A stretch of 64,000 nucleotides of DNA from Gentiana macrophylla. Its lineage: Eukaryota; Streptophyta; Magnoliopsida; Gentianales; Gentianaceae. The notes beneath the pieces were generated by a model. That model was not told the DNA's origin and did no database searches. It worked only from the letters and a program-made list of their open reading frames with translations. Below are positions 12,541-23,100 of this stretch, piece after piece (positions within the stretch are counted from its first letter, which is position 1; every line of letters starts with the position of its first letter). The translations under genes and the position numbers were made by a program. Where the stretch lies: contig JAOBSW010001195.1 of assembly GCA_026214975.1 (NCBI GenBank), positions 1-64,000 of the forward strand, written 5' to 3'.

Positions 12541-12557
12541 ATCAAAAAGGGGGAAAT
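12541..12557 (+). other. Polypurine tract at the 3' LTR
   Basis: ATCAAAAAGGGGGAAAT directly abuts the LTR start TGTTAGG. The bases CATCATCAAAA just upstream are complementary to TTTTGATGATG inside the LTR, giving an inverted repeat across the boundary. Confidence 0.85.
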
Positions 12558-13957
12558 TGTTAGGAACATTTTGTTATGTTTTGATGATGGCCTTACTAGC
12601 TGTTATAGCAAGCCTGAAAATAAGTCAGAATTCTCTGTATAAGCCTTTACTTAGAGTCGACATGTTGTATAAGTTGAGTCGGACAAGTATTGTACTAGTT
12701 GGTAGGATGGCAAAGTGAAATCGGATGTTCGGCAAAGTAAGCGGCCAAGCAGCGTGAGAAGCATGAAGACATATGGTCGACTTATAACCAAGGAAGTCTG
12801 TGATGACCTTGGATAAGTCTAAGATTACATTCAAGTGAGGAAACTTAAAGTTCAAATATGGTGTACCTTGATCCACACAAATCAAGGATCGGTGAAGTAC
12901 AAAATTCTCCTAAAAATAAAAATAATGAAGGAAGCATTGAATCGGCAAAGTAAAGCGACTATCGGCTAAGTAATGACAAAGCGGTGAAGAAAGATCTAAT
13001 CGGCAATATGCGAAAGATCACTTAACCGTTATTGAATGGCCAAGTAAACTTTACTTAATCGATTTTGAAATATGAAGAAGATTCGAGAATATCAAGCATT
13101 AAATGCACAATCAATTGAGGATCAATCAGGGCGGATTTTACGATAAGCGTTTAAAGAAAAATCCGATCACTAAAATCAAGGAGGATTTAATTAAGGGGAA
13201 TCGAGAATAAAATCAAGATTATTCCCTCATTAATATAATATGAGACGGAAATTCAAATCAAGGTTCATCAAGGCTATAAATATAAGTCATTGACATACAA
13301 GAAATACACACAAGAGAATGATCAAGTCTGAGAATTTACAAGCAGAAACTCTATCAAATCAAAGAACCATCATCTGTGCTTAAAAAGGAATATCTAGTGA
13401 TCAACTCAAAACTCAGAACTTCAATTCCACATCAAGCATTGAGTCTGACCATCAAGTTTTGTGAATCCAATTCACTTCAATCAAGCAACTGAATCAGAGC
13501 CATCCGAGAAGGAGTTGTGTTTATGATATTTCTTTGAAGGATTTGTTCCCAAGGAGCGGTGAAAGAGGCGAGTCACTTGAAATTTGTTGTAGTCAGGGAG
13601 TGATAGGCTTGAAGATTGTGAAGCTTGTGTAGTCCAAGACAATTAGGCTATTGTATCTGTGAAAACAATAGTGAAATTCCTCCAATCATCACAGGAGAAG
13701 AGTGGATTAAGGGATTACACCACCCTGAACCACTATAAGCCTTGTGTCAATTTACTTTCAACAATTTACCTTACTGCATTGATTTAATTGCTTCAATTAT
13801 ATCATACATCTATGATTGCATAAACTACTTTGAAACAACATATTAAGAAGGGACTTATCTGCAGCCCAAAAGCTTTTAAATACAAGAAATTTTTTTGAAA
13901 CTCCACTATAGTCATTCAGCCCCCGGACTATAGTTTTACCCTTCTCTGGGACCAACA
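12558..13957 (+). repeat. 3' LTR of the Sirevirus-type element
   Basis: Aligns with 3,058-4,414 and ends ACCAACA, followed by the ATTTC TSD. Many of the differences from the 5' LTR are small indels in which CTGA or CAGA in one copy is CGA or GCGA in the other. Confidence 0.92.
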
Positions 13958-13962
13958 ATTTC
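13958..13962 (+). repeat. Target-site duplication ATTTC, right copy
   Basis: Identical to 3,053-3,057. Confidence 0.9.
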
Positions 13963-14225
13963 ATTATCGAGGATGCATTTCCTAATTATACCATCCAGTA
14001 CCTTGAAAAAGGTCGGTTTTCCCAATAATAAAATTTTAAATCATGAAATAACTTCTTTTTCTTTTACCACGTCCAATGAGACGGAACATACTCACAAGTA
14101 AAATAATTAACAATGTTAACGAACCATGGCGAGGTCTTCTTCGGTGTAGTACCGGCTTTGATAAGTTGCATTGTTGGGGGAGCATCAACCATGAGGAGTT
14201 GTTTGTCCGGAAATGACTCTTTGAT

Positions 14226-14852
14226 TTATCGTCTCTTTCCTTCTTCTTCAACAAATTCCAAACGACTCAAGTGGTCTGCTACCACATTCTCGCTAGCTTT
14301 TTTGTCTATAATCTCAATGTAGAATTCTTGAAGCAAGAGAATCCATCTAAGAAGACGCGGTTTTGCATCTTTCTTACTCAACAAATATTTCATTTGCATG
14401 ATCGGTGTAGCGATAACATTGGAACCGACAAGATAAGAGCGAAAATTATCCAATGCAAAAACTACGGCAAGCAGCTCCTTTTTTGTCGTGGCATAATTGA
14501 CCAGAGCCGCGTTTAATGTGTGAGATGCATAATAGCTTGCCTTGAGCACCTTGTCATGGCATTGTCCTAGCGATGCCCTAACCGCCAGATCGCTTGCATC
14601 ACACATAAGCTCAGAAGACAAGTTCCAATCCGGTGCCACTAGAACTGGTGCGCTTGTCATTTGCTTCTTTAAAGTCTCAAACGCCTCCATACATTTATCA
14701 TCAAAGTTGAAAGGTACCTCTTTCTCAAGCAGATGGCTAAAAGGCTTGGCGATGCTTGAAAAGTCTGCAATGAAACGCCTATAAAAACCGGCATGCCCAA
14801 GAAATCCTCTTAGAGTCTTTAGATTCACTGGTGGAGGTAACTTTTCAATCAC
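14226..14852 (-). pseudogene. Ty3/gypsy RNase H and RT connection domain
   Basis: A 208-codon frame. It starts IEKLPPPVNLKTLRGFLGHAG, the RT-to-RNase H connection, and continues through CDASDLAVRASLGQ (first RNase H Asp), YATTKKELLAVVFALDNFRSYL (Glu) and NVVADHLSRLE (C-terminal Asp/His context). These catalytic contexts look preserved. The following linker continues below 14,226 (INDSFPDKQLL, then PWFVNIVNYF) up to the copia insertion. The RNase H is therefore still readable, but it is cut off from integrase. Confidence 0.88.
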
Positions 14853-15838
14853 TTCAATTTTTGCCTTGTCCCTTTAATACCTTATTCTAAAAGTGCGTGA
14901 TGACACAATACCGTCTGACACCATGAGATGGCATTTCTCCCAATTCAAGACCAAGTTTGTGTCTTTACAGCGTTGTAGAACACATTCTAAGTGAGATAGA
15001 CACTTTTCAAAAGAGTCTCCAAATATACTAAAATCTCCATAAACTAATCTACAATGTCAGAGAATATCGCCATCATGCATTGTTGAAAAGTAGCTGGTGC
15101 ATTACACAATCCAAACGGCATTCTTTTGTACACAAAGGTTCCATAAGGACAAGTAAATGTCATCTTCTCCCTATCTCCTGCTGTAATGGATATCTGCAAA
15201 TAGCCTGAGTAACCATCCGAAAACAATAAAATTTGTGTCCCCAAAACCGTTCCAACATCTATACTATGAACGGGAGTGGATGATGGTCCTTCTAATTAGT
15301 ATGATCATTCAGTTTGCGGAAATCAATGCACATCCGATATCCTGTGACTTCTCTTGTTGGAATCCACTCATGTTTGTCATTTTCATTTAACGTGAAATCA
15401 CCCTTCTTTGGTACCACTTGAGTGGACTTACCCATTCACTGTCTGATATGGGAAAATTATCCCCATCTCTAATAGTTTGATGACCTCTTTCTTGACCACT
15501 TTTTGCATGTTCAGGTTGGGGCAGCGTTGTGGTTGGATACAAGGCTTAGCACCCCCATGCAAAATGATTTCGTGTACACAAATCTCGGGACTTATTCCTT
15601 GAATATCTGCCACTGTCCATCCAAACGTTTTCTTATGTTGCCTAAGAATCCTCAACAATTGATCCTCCAGCAAACTGGTTAGTGACGATGAAATAATAAC
15701 AGGAAGCAAATTATCGGTTTCAAGAAAGGCATATTTAAGATTAGAAGGGAGAGGTTTCAATTCCAAATTCCTTGGTGGCTCCTCCACGAAGAGCTTTAAC
15801 AACTGGGCCATCGGTTCCAATTCGGATAACGATGCCAT
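14853..15838 (-). pseudogene. Ty3/gypsy reverse transcriptase, frameshifted
   Basis: The frame at 15,838-15,428 gives the RT N-terminus (SLEDQLLRILRQHKKTFGWTVADIQGI...CIQPQR and EVIKLLEMGIIFP). The next open piece at 15,244-15,044 gives LLFSDGYSGYLQI (first catalytic Asp context), YGTFVYKRMPFGLCNAPATFQQCMMAIFSDIV. The F-M-D-D box expected next (about 15,025-15,040) appears as VYGD, explained by a one-base loss. The end (VLQRCKDTNLVLNWEKCH) is readable near 14,930-14,985. At least three frame breaks. Confidence 0.85.
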
Positions 15839-15882
15839 GGTTTCCTCATAAAAGAACCACCTGCATCCAGGTGAAAAATCAC

Positions 15883-16532
15883 TTATTTCATCTCTTTGTC
15901 ATTTTCATCTCCTTCATAAATGGATAAGTCCAAGCACTCTTCAAGCTTGTCTTCAAAGGCCTGCAAGTTAGTACGATCCACAGAAATAGAAGATATAGTA
16001 TCTATGAAAGAACATGACTCCTGCGAGTTATATGGATGTTTCATCACCTTGAAGATATTGAAAGTGACCTTATCGTAATTTACTCGCAAAACTACTTCAC
16101 CTCGTTGAACATTGATAAGAGTCCTTCTTGTGGCTAGGAATGGACGACCAAGAATAAAAGGTGTTGAATACCCTTCCTCCATTTCCATTACCACAAAGTC
16201 AACCGGGAAGTAAAACTTATCTACCTTGACTAACACATCTTCGATGACCCCCTTAGGACGTTTAATAGACGTATCTACCAATTGGAGAGTCATCTCGGTG
16301 TTTTAAGCTTTCCTATCCCCAGTTTCTTATAATCCTCATAAGACATGAGATTAATGCTTGCACCGAGATTGCAAAGCACCTTCTTAAGCAAAAAACCCCC
16401 AATCTCACATGGGATAGTAAAACTACCGGGGTCTTTAAGTTTAGGTGGGAGCTTGTGTTGCAACACTACGGAGCATTCCTCATTGAGACAAATTCTCCCA
16501 TATTCTTCTAAACGCTTTTTGTTCAAGAGCAT
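15883..16532 (-). pseudogene. Ty3/gypsy aspartic protease with Asp-to-Asn active site
   Basis: Two frames (16,532-16,290 and 16,293-15,883). The protease core context, normally LCDLGASINLM, reads L-C-N-L-G-A-S-I-N-L-M. The catalytic Asp is Asn at 16,368-16,370, a G-to-A change on the coding strand. Upstream, LQHKLPPKLKDPGSFTIPC matches the conserved Athila-type pre-protease segment. The second frame covers the C-terminal half (STPFILGRPFLATRRTLI). The frames overlap by four bases, suggesting one frameshift. Polyprotein cleavage would not be possible as read. Confidence 0.85.
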
Positions 16533-17126
16533 GTCCTTAGAAACTTTCCATAAGCGGGCATGTTGATTAGTGCTTCAATGACACGGATATTAATGTTAAG
16601 GTAATGAAGCGTGTCAAGGAAGCGTGCATACTTTTATCCATTTTCAAACTTTTTTTGTTCCCTAGGTGGGTACGGTAAAGACTCAAGATCAATAATTTTA
16701 GGGTTCGAAGTCATACCTCCCTTACCTTTATCCTCGGATGAAGATGGTGATGCTTCCTTGAATGTTTGCGCATTCGGTGGTCGCCATGTGTCGTGATCTT
16801 ACACCACTTCCTTTGAGTTATGCCCATAATTTTTCTTCATACTGCCGGCGTGAGCTAGGTCGTGTCTGGCATGAGCCGGGATCCTTGCCAAACTCTGTGG
16901 CTTTCCCTTATTGTTCCTGGCGTGAGCCGTAGCATGGTCGGCTCAGGCCATGTTATCAGCAGCAATTTCTTCTCTAACATGTTCATTGAATAAGGTTCGC
17001 AAATCACTAGCCCTCGGATTCTTCAATATTCTTAGGACTTTGATCCATTCCTCATCTTTGCTTTCCGCTTCGACATGTCTATCACGTCTCAAAAATTCAT
17101 AGATGATCTCTTCTTCTTCTTTTGAA
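16533..17126 (-). pseudogene. Gypsy gag remnant and gag-protease linker
   Basis: The piece near 16,700-16,570 (LPYPPREQKKFENG and DTLHYLNINI) is the known linker before protease in this group. Upstream, a 62-codon frame starts with ATG at 17,131 (MNSKEEEEIIYEF) and stops at 16,943. I see no RETROTRANS_GAG domain and no CCHC zinc knuckle, which a complete gag would have, so most of gag is missing. The ATG of the 62-codon frame lies in the GAATTCAT sequence shared with the first satellite monomer. That start may therefore be an artefact of the junction. Confidence 0.6.
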
Positions 17127-20100
17127 TTCATGTTTTCTTCTTATTAACGAGTTCAAATTTGTGTTTTTCTCTGGTAGCGAGTTGTCCTTGCGAGAAAAAA
17201 TGTTTTTCACGATAACGAGTTGACACATCGCGGAAATTTGTGTTTTCCCTTTATAGCGAGTAGAAATTTGTGTTTTTCTTTTGTAGTACGAGTTCGAATT
17301 CATGTTTTCTTCTTATTAACGAGTTCAAATTTGTGTTTTTTCTCTGGTAACGAGTTGTCCTTGCTTGAGAAAAAAATTTTTTTCACGATAACGAGTTGAC
17401 ATCGCGGAAATTTGTGTTTTCCCTTTATAGCGAGTAGAAATTTGTGTTTTTTTTTCTTTGGTAGCGAGTTCGAATTCATGTTTTCTTCTTATTAACGAGT
17501 TCAAATTTGTGTTTTTCTCGGTAGCAGAGTTGTCCTTGTAAGAAAAAATGTTTTTCACGATATACGAGTTGACATCGCCGGAAATTTGTGTTTTCCCTTT
17601 ATAATGAGTAGAAATTTGTGTTTTTCTTTAGTAACGAGTTCGAATTCATGTTTTCTTCTTATTAACGAGTTCAAATTTGTGTTTTTTTCTCTGGTAACGA
17701 GTTGTCCTTGTAGAAAAAATGTTTTTTTCACGATAGCGAGTTGACATCGCGGAAATTTGTGTTTTCCCTTTATAGAGTAGAAATTTGTGTTTTTCTTTGG
17801 TAGCGAGTTCGAATTCATGTTTTCTTCTTATTAACGAGTTCAAATTTGTGTTTTTCTCTAGTAGCGAGTTGTCCTTGCGAGTAGAAAAAATGTTTTTCCA
17901 CGATACGAGTTGACATCGCGGAAATTTGTGTTTTTTCTTTATATATGAGTAGAAATTTGTGTTTTTTTCTTTGGTACGAGTTCGAATTCATGTTTTCTTC
18001 TTATTAACGAGTTCAAATTTGTGTTTTTCTCTGGTAAGCGAGTTGTCCTTGCGAGAAAAAAAAATTTTTTTCGATAACGAGTTGACATCGCGGAAATTTG
18101 TGTTTTTCCTTTATAGCGAGTAGAAATTTGTGTTTTTCTTTGTGTTTATGAGTTGAATTCATGTTTTCTTCTTATTAACGAGTTCAAATTTGTGTTTTTC
18201 TCTGGTAGCGAGTTGTCCTTGCTTGAAAAAAATGTTTTTTTCAGATAACGAGTTGACATCGCGGAAATTTGTGTTTTCCGAATTTTATATGAGTAGAAAT
18301 TTGTGTTTTTCTTTGGTAGCGAGTTCGAATTCATGTTTTCTTCTTATTAACGAGTTCAAATTTTGTTTTTTTCTCTGGTAGCGAGTTGTCCTTGAGAAAA
18401 AATGTTTTTTTCACGATAACGAGTTGACATCGCGGAAATTTGTGTTTTCCCTTTATAGCGAGTAGAAATTTGTTTTTTTCTTAGTAGCGAGTTCGAATTC
18501 ATGTTTTCTTCTTATTAACGAGTTCAAATTTGTGTTTTTTTCTCTGGTAAGCGAGTTGTCCTTGTAGAAAAAATGTTTTTTCACGATAACGAGTTGACAT
18601 CGCGGAAAAATTTGTGTTTTCCCTTTATAGAGTAGAAATTTGTGTTTTTCTTTGGTATGAGTTGAATTCATGTTTTCTTCTTATTAACGAGTTCAAATTT
18701 GTGTTTTTCTCTGGTAGCGAGTTGTCCTTGCGAGAAAAAATGTTTTTTTTCACGATAACGAGTTGACATCGCGGAAATTTGTGTTTTCCCTTTATAGCGA
18801 GTAAATTTGTGTTTTTTTCTTTGTAGCGAGTTTGAATTCATGTTTTCTTCTTATTAACGAGTTCAAATTTGTGTTTTTCTCTCAGTAGCGAGTTGTCTTT
18901 GCGAGAAAAAATGTTTTTCCACGATAACGAGTTGACATCGCGGAAATTTGTGTTTTCCCTTTATACTTGAGTAGAAATTTGTGTTTTTCTTTGGTAGCGA
19001 GTTGAATTCATGTTTTTTCTTCTTATTAACGAGTTCAAATTTGTGTTTTTCTCTGGTGGTAGCGAGTTGTCCTTTGCGAGAAAAAAATTTTTTCACGATA
19101 ACGAGTTGACATCGCGGAAATTTGTGTTTTTCCTTTTATATGAGTAGAAATTTGTGTTTTTCTTTGGTAGCGAGTTCGAATTCATGTTTTCTTCTTATTA
19201 ACGAGTTCAAATTTGTGTTTTTCTCTGGTAGCGAGTTGTCCTTGCGAGAAAAAATTTTTTTCACGATAAGTTGAGTTGACATCGCGGAAATTTGTTTTTC
19301 CCTTTATAGCGAGTAGAAATTTGTGTTTTTTTTGGTAGTATGAGTTCGAATTCATGTTTTCTTCTTATTGTGCGAGTTCAAATTTGTGTTTTTCTCTGGT
19401 AAGCGAGTTGTCCTTGCGAGAAAAAAATGTTTTTCCACGATAACGAGTTGACATCGCGGAATTTTTGTGTTTCCCTTTATAGCGAGTAGAAATTTGTGTT
19501 TTTTTCTTTTAGTAGCGAGTTTGAATTCATGTTTTTTCTTCTTATTATGCGAGTTCAAATTTGTGTTTTTCTCTAGTATGAGTTGTCTTGCGAGAAAAAA
19601 TGTTTTTTCACGATAATGAGTTGACATCGCGGAAATTTGTGTTTTCCCTTTATATGAGTAGAAATTTGTGTTTTTTCTTTGGTACATATGAGTTGAATTC
19701 ATGTTTTCTTCTTATTAACGAGTTCAAATTTGTGTTTTTCTCTTTTTCTCTGAAGTAGCGAGTTGTCCTTGCGAGAAAAAATGTTTTTTTCACGATAACG
19801 AGTTGACATCGCGGAAATTTGTGTTTTCCCTTTATATGAGTAGAAATTTGTTTTTTTTTTCTTTGGTAACGAGTTTGAATTCATGTTTTCTTCTTATTAA
19901 CGAGTTCAAATTTGTGTTTTTCTCTGAGTATTTGAGTTGTCCTTAACGAGAAAAAATGTTTTTTCACGATAACGAGTTGACATCGCGGAAATTTGTGTTT
20001 TCCCTTTATATGAGTAGAAATTTGTGTTTTTCTTTGGTAGCGAGTTGAATTCATGTTTTTTTCTTCTTATTAACGAGTTCAAATTTGTGTTTTTCTCTGG

Positions 20101-23100
20101 TAGCGAGTTGTCCTTGCAGAAAAAATGTTTTTTCACGATAGCGAGTTGACATCGCGCGGAAATTTGTGTTTTCCCTTTATAGCAGTAGAAATTTGTGTTT
20201 TTCTTTGGTATGAGTTCGAATTCATGTTTTCTTCTTATTAACGAGTTCAAATTTGTGTTTTTCTCTGGTGGTAGCGAGTTGTCCTTGCGAGAAAAAAATG
20301 TTTTTTCACGATAACGAGTTGACATCGCGGAAATTTGTGTTTTCCCTTTATAATGAGTAGAAATTTGTGTTTTTGTGTTTTTCTTTTTTCTTCTTAGTAA
20401 CGAGTTCGAATTCATGTTTTCTTCTTATTAACGAGTTCAAATTTGTGTTTTTCTCTGGTAGCGAGTTGTCTTTGCGTAAAAAAATGTTTTTTTCACGATA
20501 CTTGAGTTGACATCGCGGAAATTTGTGTTTTCCCTTTATACGAGTAGAAATTTGTGTTTTTCTTTGGTAACGAGTTCGAATTCATGTTTTCTTCTTATTA
20601 ACGAGTTCAAATTTGTGTTTTTCTCACGGTAGCGAGTTGTCCTTGAGAGAAAAAATGTTTTTTTCACGATAACGAGTTGACATCGCGGAAATTTGTGTTT
20701 TCCCTTTATAACGAGTAGAAATTTGTTTTTTTTCTTTAGTACGAGTTCGAATTCATGTTTTCTTCTTATTAACGAGTTCAAATTTGTTTTTTTCTCTGGT
20801 AGCGAGTTGTCCTTGCGAAAAAAAAATGTTTTTTTTCACGATAGCGAGTTGACATCGCGCGGAAATTTGTGTTTTCCCTTTATATGAGTAGAAATTTGTG
20901 TTTTTCTTTAGTACGAGTTGAGTTCGAATTCATGTTTTCTTCTTATTAACGAGTTCAAATTTGTGTTTTTCTCTGGTAAGCAGAGTTGTCTTGCGAGAAA
21001 AAATGTTTTTTCACGAGTTGATAAAATGTTTTTTGAGTTGACATCGCGGAAATTTGTGTTTTCCCTTTATAGCGAGTAGAAATTTGTGTTTTTCTTTGGT
21101 ATGAGTTCGAATTCATGTTTTCTTCTTATTAACGAGTTCAAATTTGTGTTTTTCTCTGGTAACGAGTTGTCCTTGCAGAAAAAATTTTTTTTCACGATAA
21201 CGAGTTGACATCGCGGAAATTTGTGTTTTCCCTTTATAGCGAGTAGAAATTTGTGTTTTTCTTTGGTAGCGAGTTCGAATTCATGTCTTCTTCTTATTAA
21301 CGAGTTCAAATTTGTGTTTTTCTCTGGTAGCGAGTTGTCTTGCGAGAAAAAAATTTTTTTCACGATAACGAGTTGACATCGCGGAAATTTGTGTTTCCCC
21401 TTTATAGCAGTAGAAATTTGTGTTTTTTTCTTTAGTATGAGTTCGAATTCATGTTTTTTCTTCTTATTAACGAGTTCAAATTTGTTTTTTTTCTCTGGTA
21501 GCGAGTTGTCCTTGCGAGAAAAATGTTTTTTTTCACGATAGATTGAGTTGACATCGCGGAAATTTGTGTTTTCCCTTTATAGCGAGTAGAAATTTGTGTT
21601 TTCTTTTAGTAGCGAGTTGAATTCATGTTTTCTTCTTATTAACGAGTTCAAATTTGTGTTTTTTAGTAGCGAGTTGTAATGAGTTGTTTTTGCGAGTTGA
21701 CATCGAAAAAAAATTTTTTTTCACGATAACGAGTTGACATGTTTTCTTCTTATTAACGAGTTCGCTGGTAGCGAGGAAATGTTTTTCACGATGTGAGTTT
21801 TCCGGAAATTTGTGTTTTTTATAGCACGTAGATTTTTGTTTTTCTTTTAGTAACGAGTTGAATTCATGTTTTCTTCTTATTAACGAGTTCAAATTTGTGT
21901 TTTTCTCACGGTAAGCGAGTTGTCCTTGTAGAAAAAAAATGTTTTTCACGATACTTGAGTTGACATCGCGGAAATTTGTGTTTTCCCTTTATAATGAGTA
22001 GAAATTTGTGTTTTTTCTTTTAGTACGAGTTGAATTCATGTTTTCTTCTTATTAACGAGTTCAAATTTGTGTTTTTTTCTCTGGTAGCGAGTTGTCCTTT
22101 TGCGAAAAAATGTTTTTTTCCACGATAACGAGTTGACATCGCGGAAATTTGTGTTTTTTCCCTTTATATAGCTTTGAGTAGAAATTTGTGTTTTTCTTTG
22201 GTAGCGAGTTCGAATTCATGTTTTTTTCTTCTTATTGCGAGTTCAAATTTGTTTTTTTTCTCTGGTAAATTTGAGTTGTCCTTTGAAAAAAAAATTTTTT
22301 TCACGATAGTTGAGTTGACATCGATAACGAGTTGGAAAATTTGTGTTTTCCCTTTATAGCGAGTAGAAATTTGTGTTTTTCTTTTAGTAACGAGTTCGAA
22401 TTCATGTTTTCTTCTTATTAACGAGTTCAAATTTTTGTTTTTTTCGAGTTGTCTGGTAAAAGAGTTGTCACGATAACGAGTTTGCGAGAAAAAATGTTTT
22501 TTCACGATAACGAGTTGACATCGCGGAAATTTGTGTTTTTCTAGCGAGTTATCCTTGAGTAGAAATTTGTGTTTTTTCTTAGTATTTGAGTTGAATTCAT
22601 GTTTTTCTTCTTATTAACGAGTTCAAATTTGTGTTTTTCTCTGGTAACGAGTTGTCCTTGCAGAAAAAATGTTTTTTCACGATAGCGAGTTGACATCGCG
22701 GAAATTTGTGTTTTCCCTTTATAGCGAGTAGAAATTTGTGTTTTTTCTTTGGTAGCGAGTTGAATTCATGTTTTTCTTCTTATTAACGAGTTCAAATTTG
22801 TGTTTTTTCTCTGGTAAGCGAGTTGTCCTTGCGAGAAAAAATGTTTTTTTCACGATAACGAGTTGACATCGCCGGAAATTTGTGTTTTCCCTTTATACTT
22901 GAGTAGAAATTTGTGTTTTTTTCTTTGGTATGAGTTGAATTCATGTTTTCTTCTTATTAACGAGTTCAAATTTGTGTTTTTCTCTGGTAGCGAGTTGTCC
23001 TTGCAGAAAAAATGTTTTTTCACGATAACGAGTTGACATCGCGGAAATTTGTTTTCCTTTTTATAGCGAGTAGAAATTTGTGTTTTTCTTTGGTAGTTGA

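Larger units (their letters stand above)
3058..13957 (+). mobile_element. Sirevirus-type Ty1/copia retrotransposon, structurally complete, inserted in the gypsy element
   Basis: About 10.9 kb. It has two direct LTRs (TG...CA), a 5-bp TSD, a tRNA-Met-like primer site and polypurine tracts. Domain order is gag, protease, integrase, RT, RNase H, which is the copia order. An extra ORF lies between RNase H and the 3' LTR. The size, long LTRs, extra 3' ORF with an acidic region, repeated AAAAAGGGGG tracts and inverted repeat across the 3' LTR boundary are features known for Sireviruses. All coding parts carry stops or frameshifts. Some of these may be sequence errors, since the two LTRs differ by recurrent CTGA/CGA swaps. 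Confidence 0.9.
13963..17126 (-). mobile_element. Athila-like Ty3/gypsy retrotransposon, 5' portion (gag remnant, protease, RT, RNase H), right fragment
   Basis: The upstream part of the element whose integrase lies at 1,930-3,052. Reading on the minus strand from 17,126 down gives a gag/protease linker, protease, RT, RNase H and the start of the RNase H-integrase linker, which stops at the copia insertion. No 5' LTR follows the gag remnant directly: the satellite array begins there. Confidence 0.85.
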
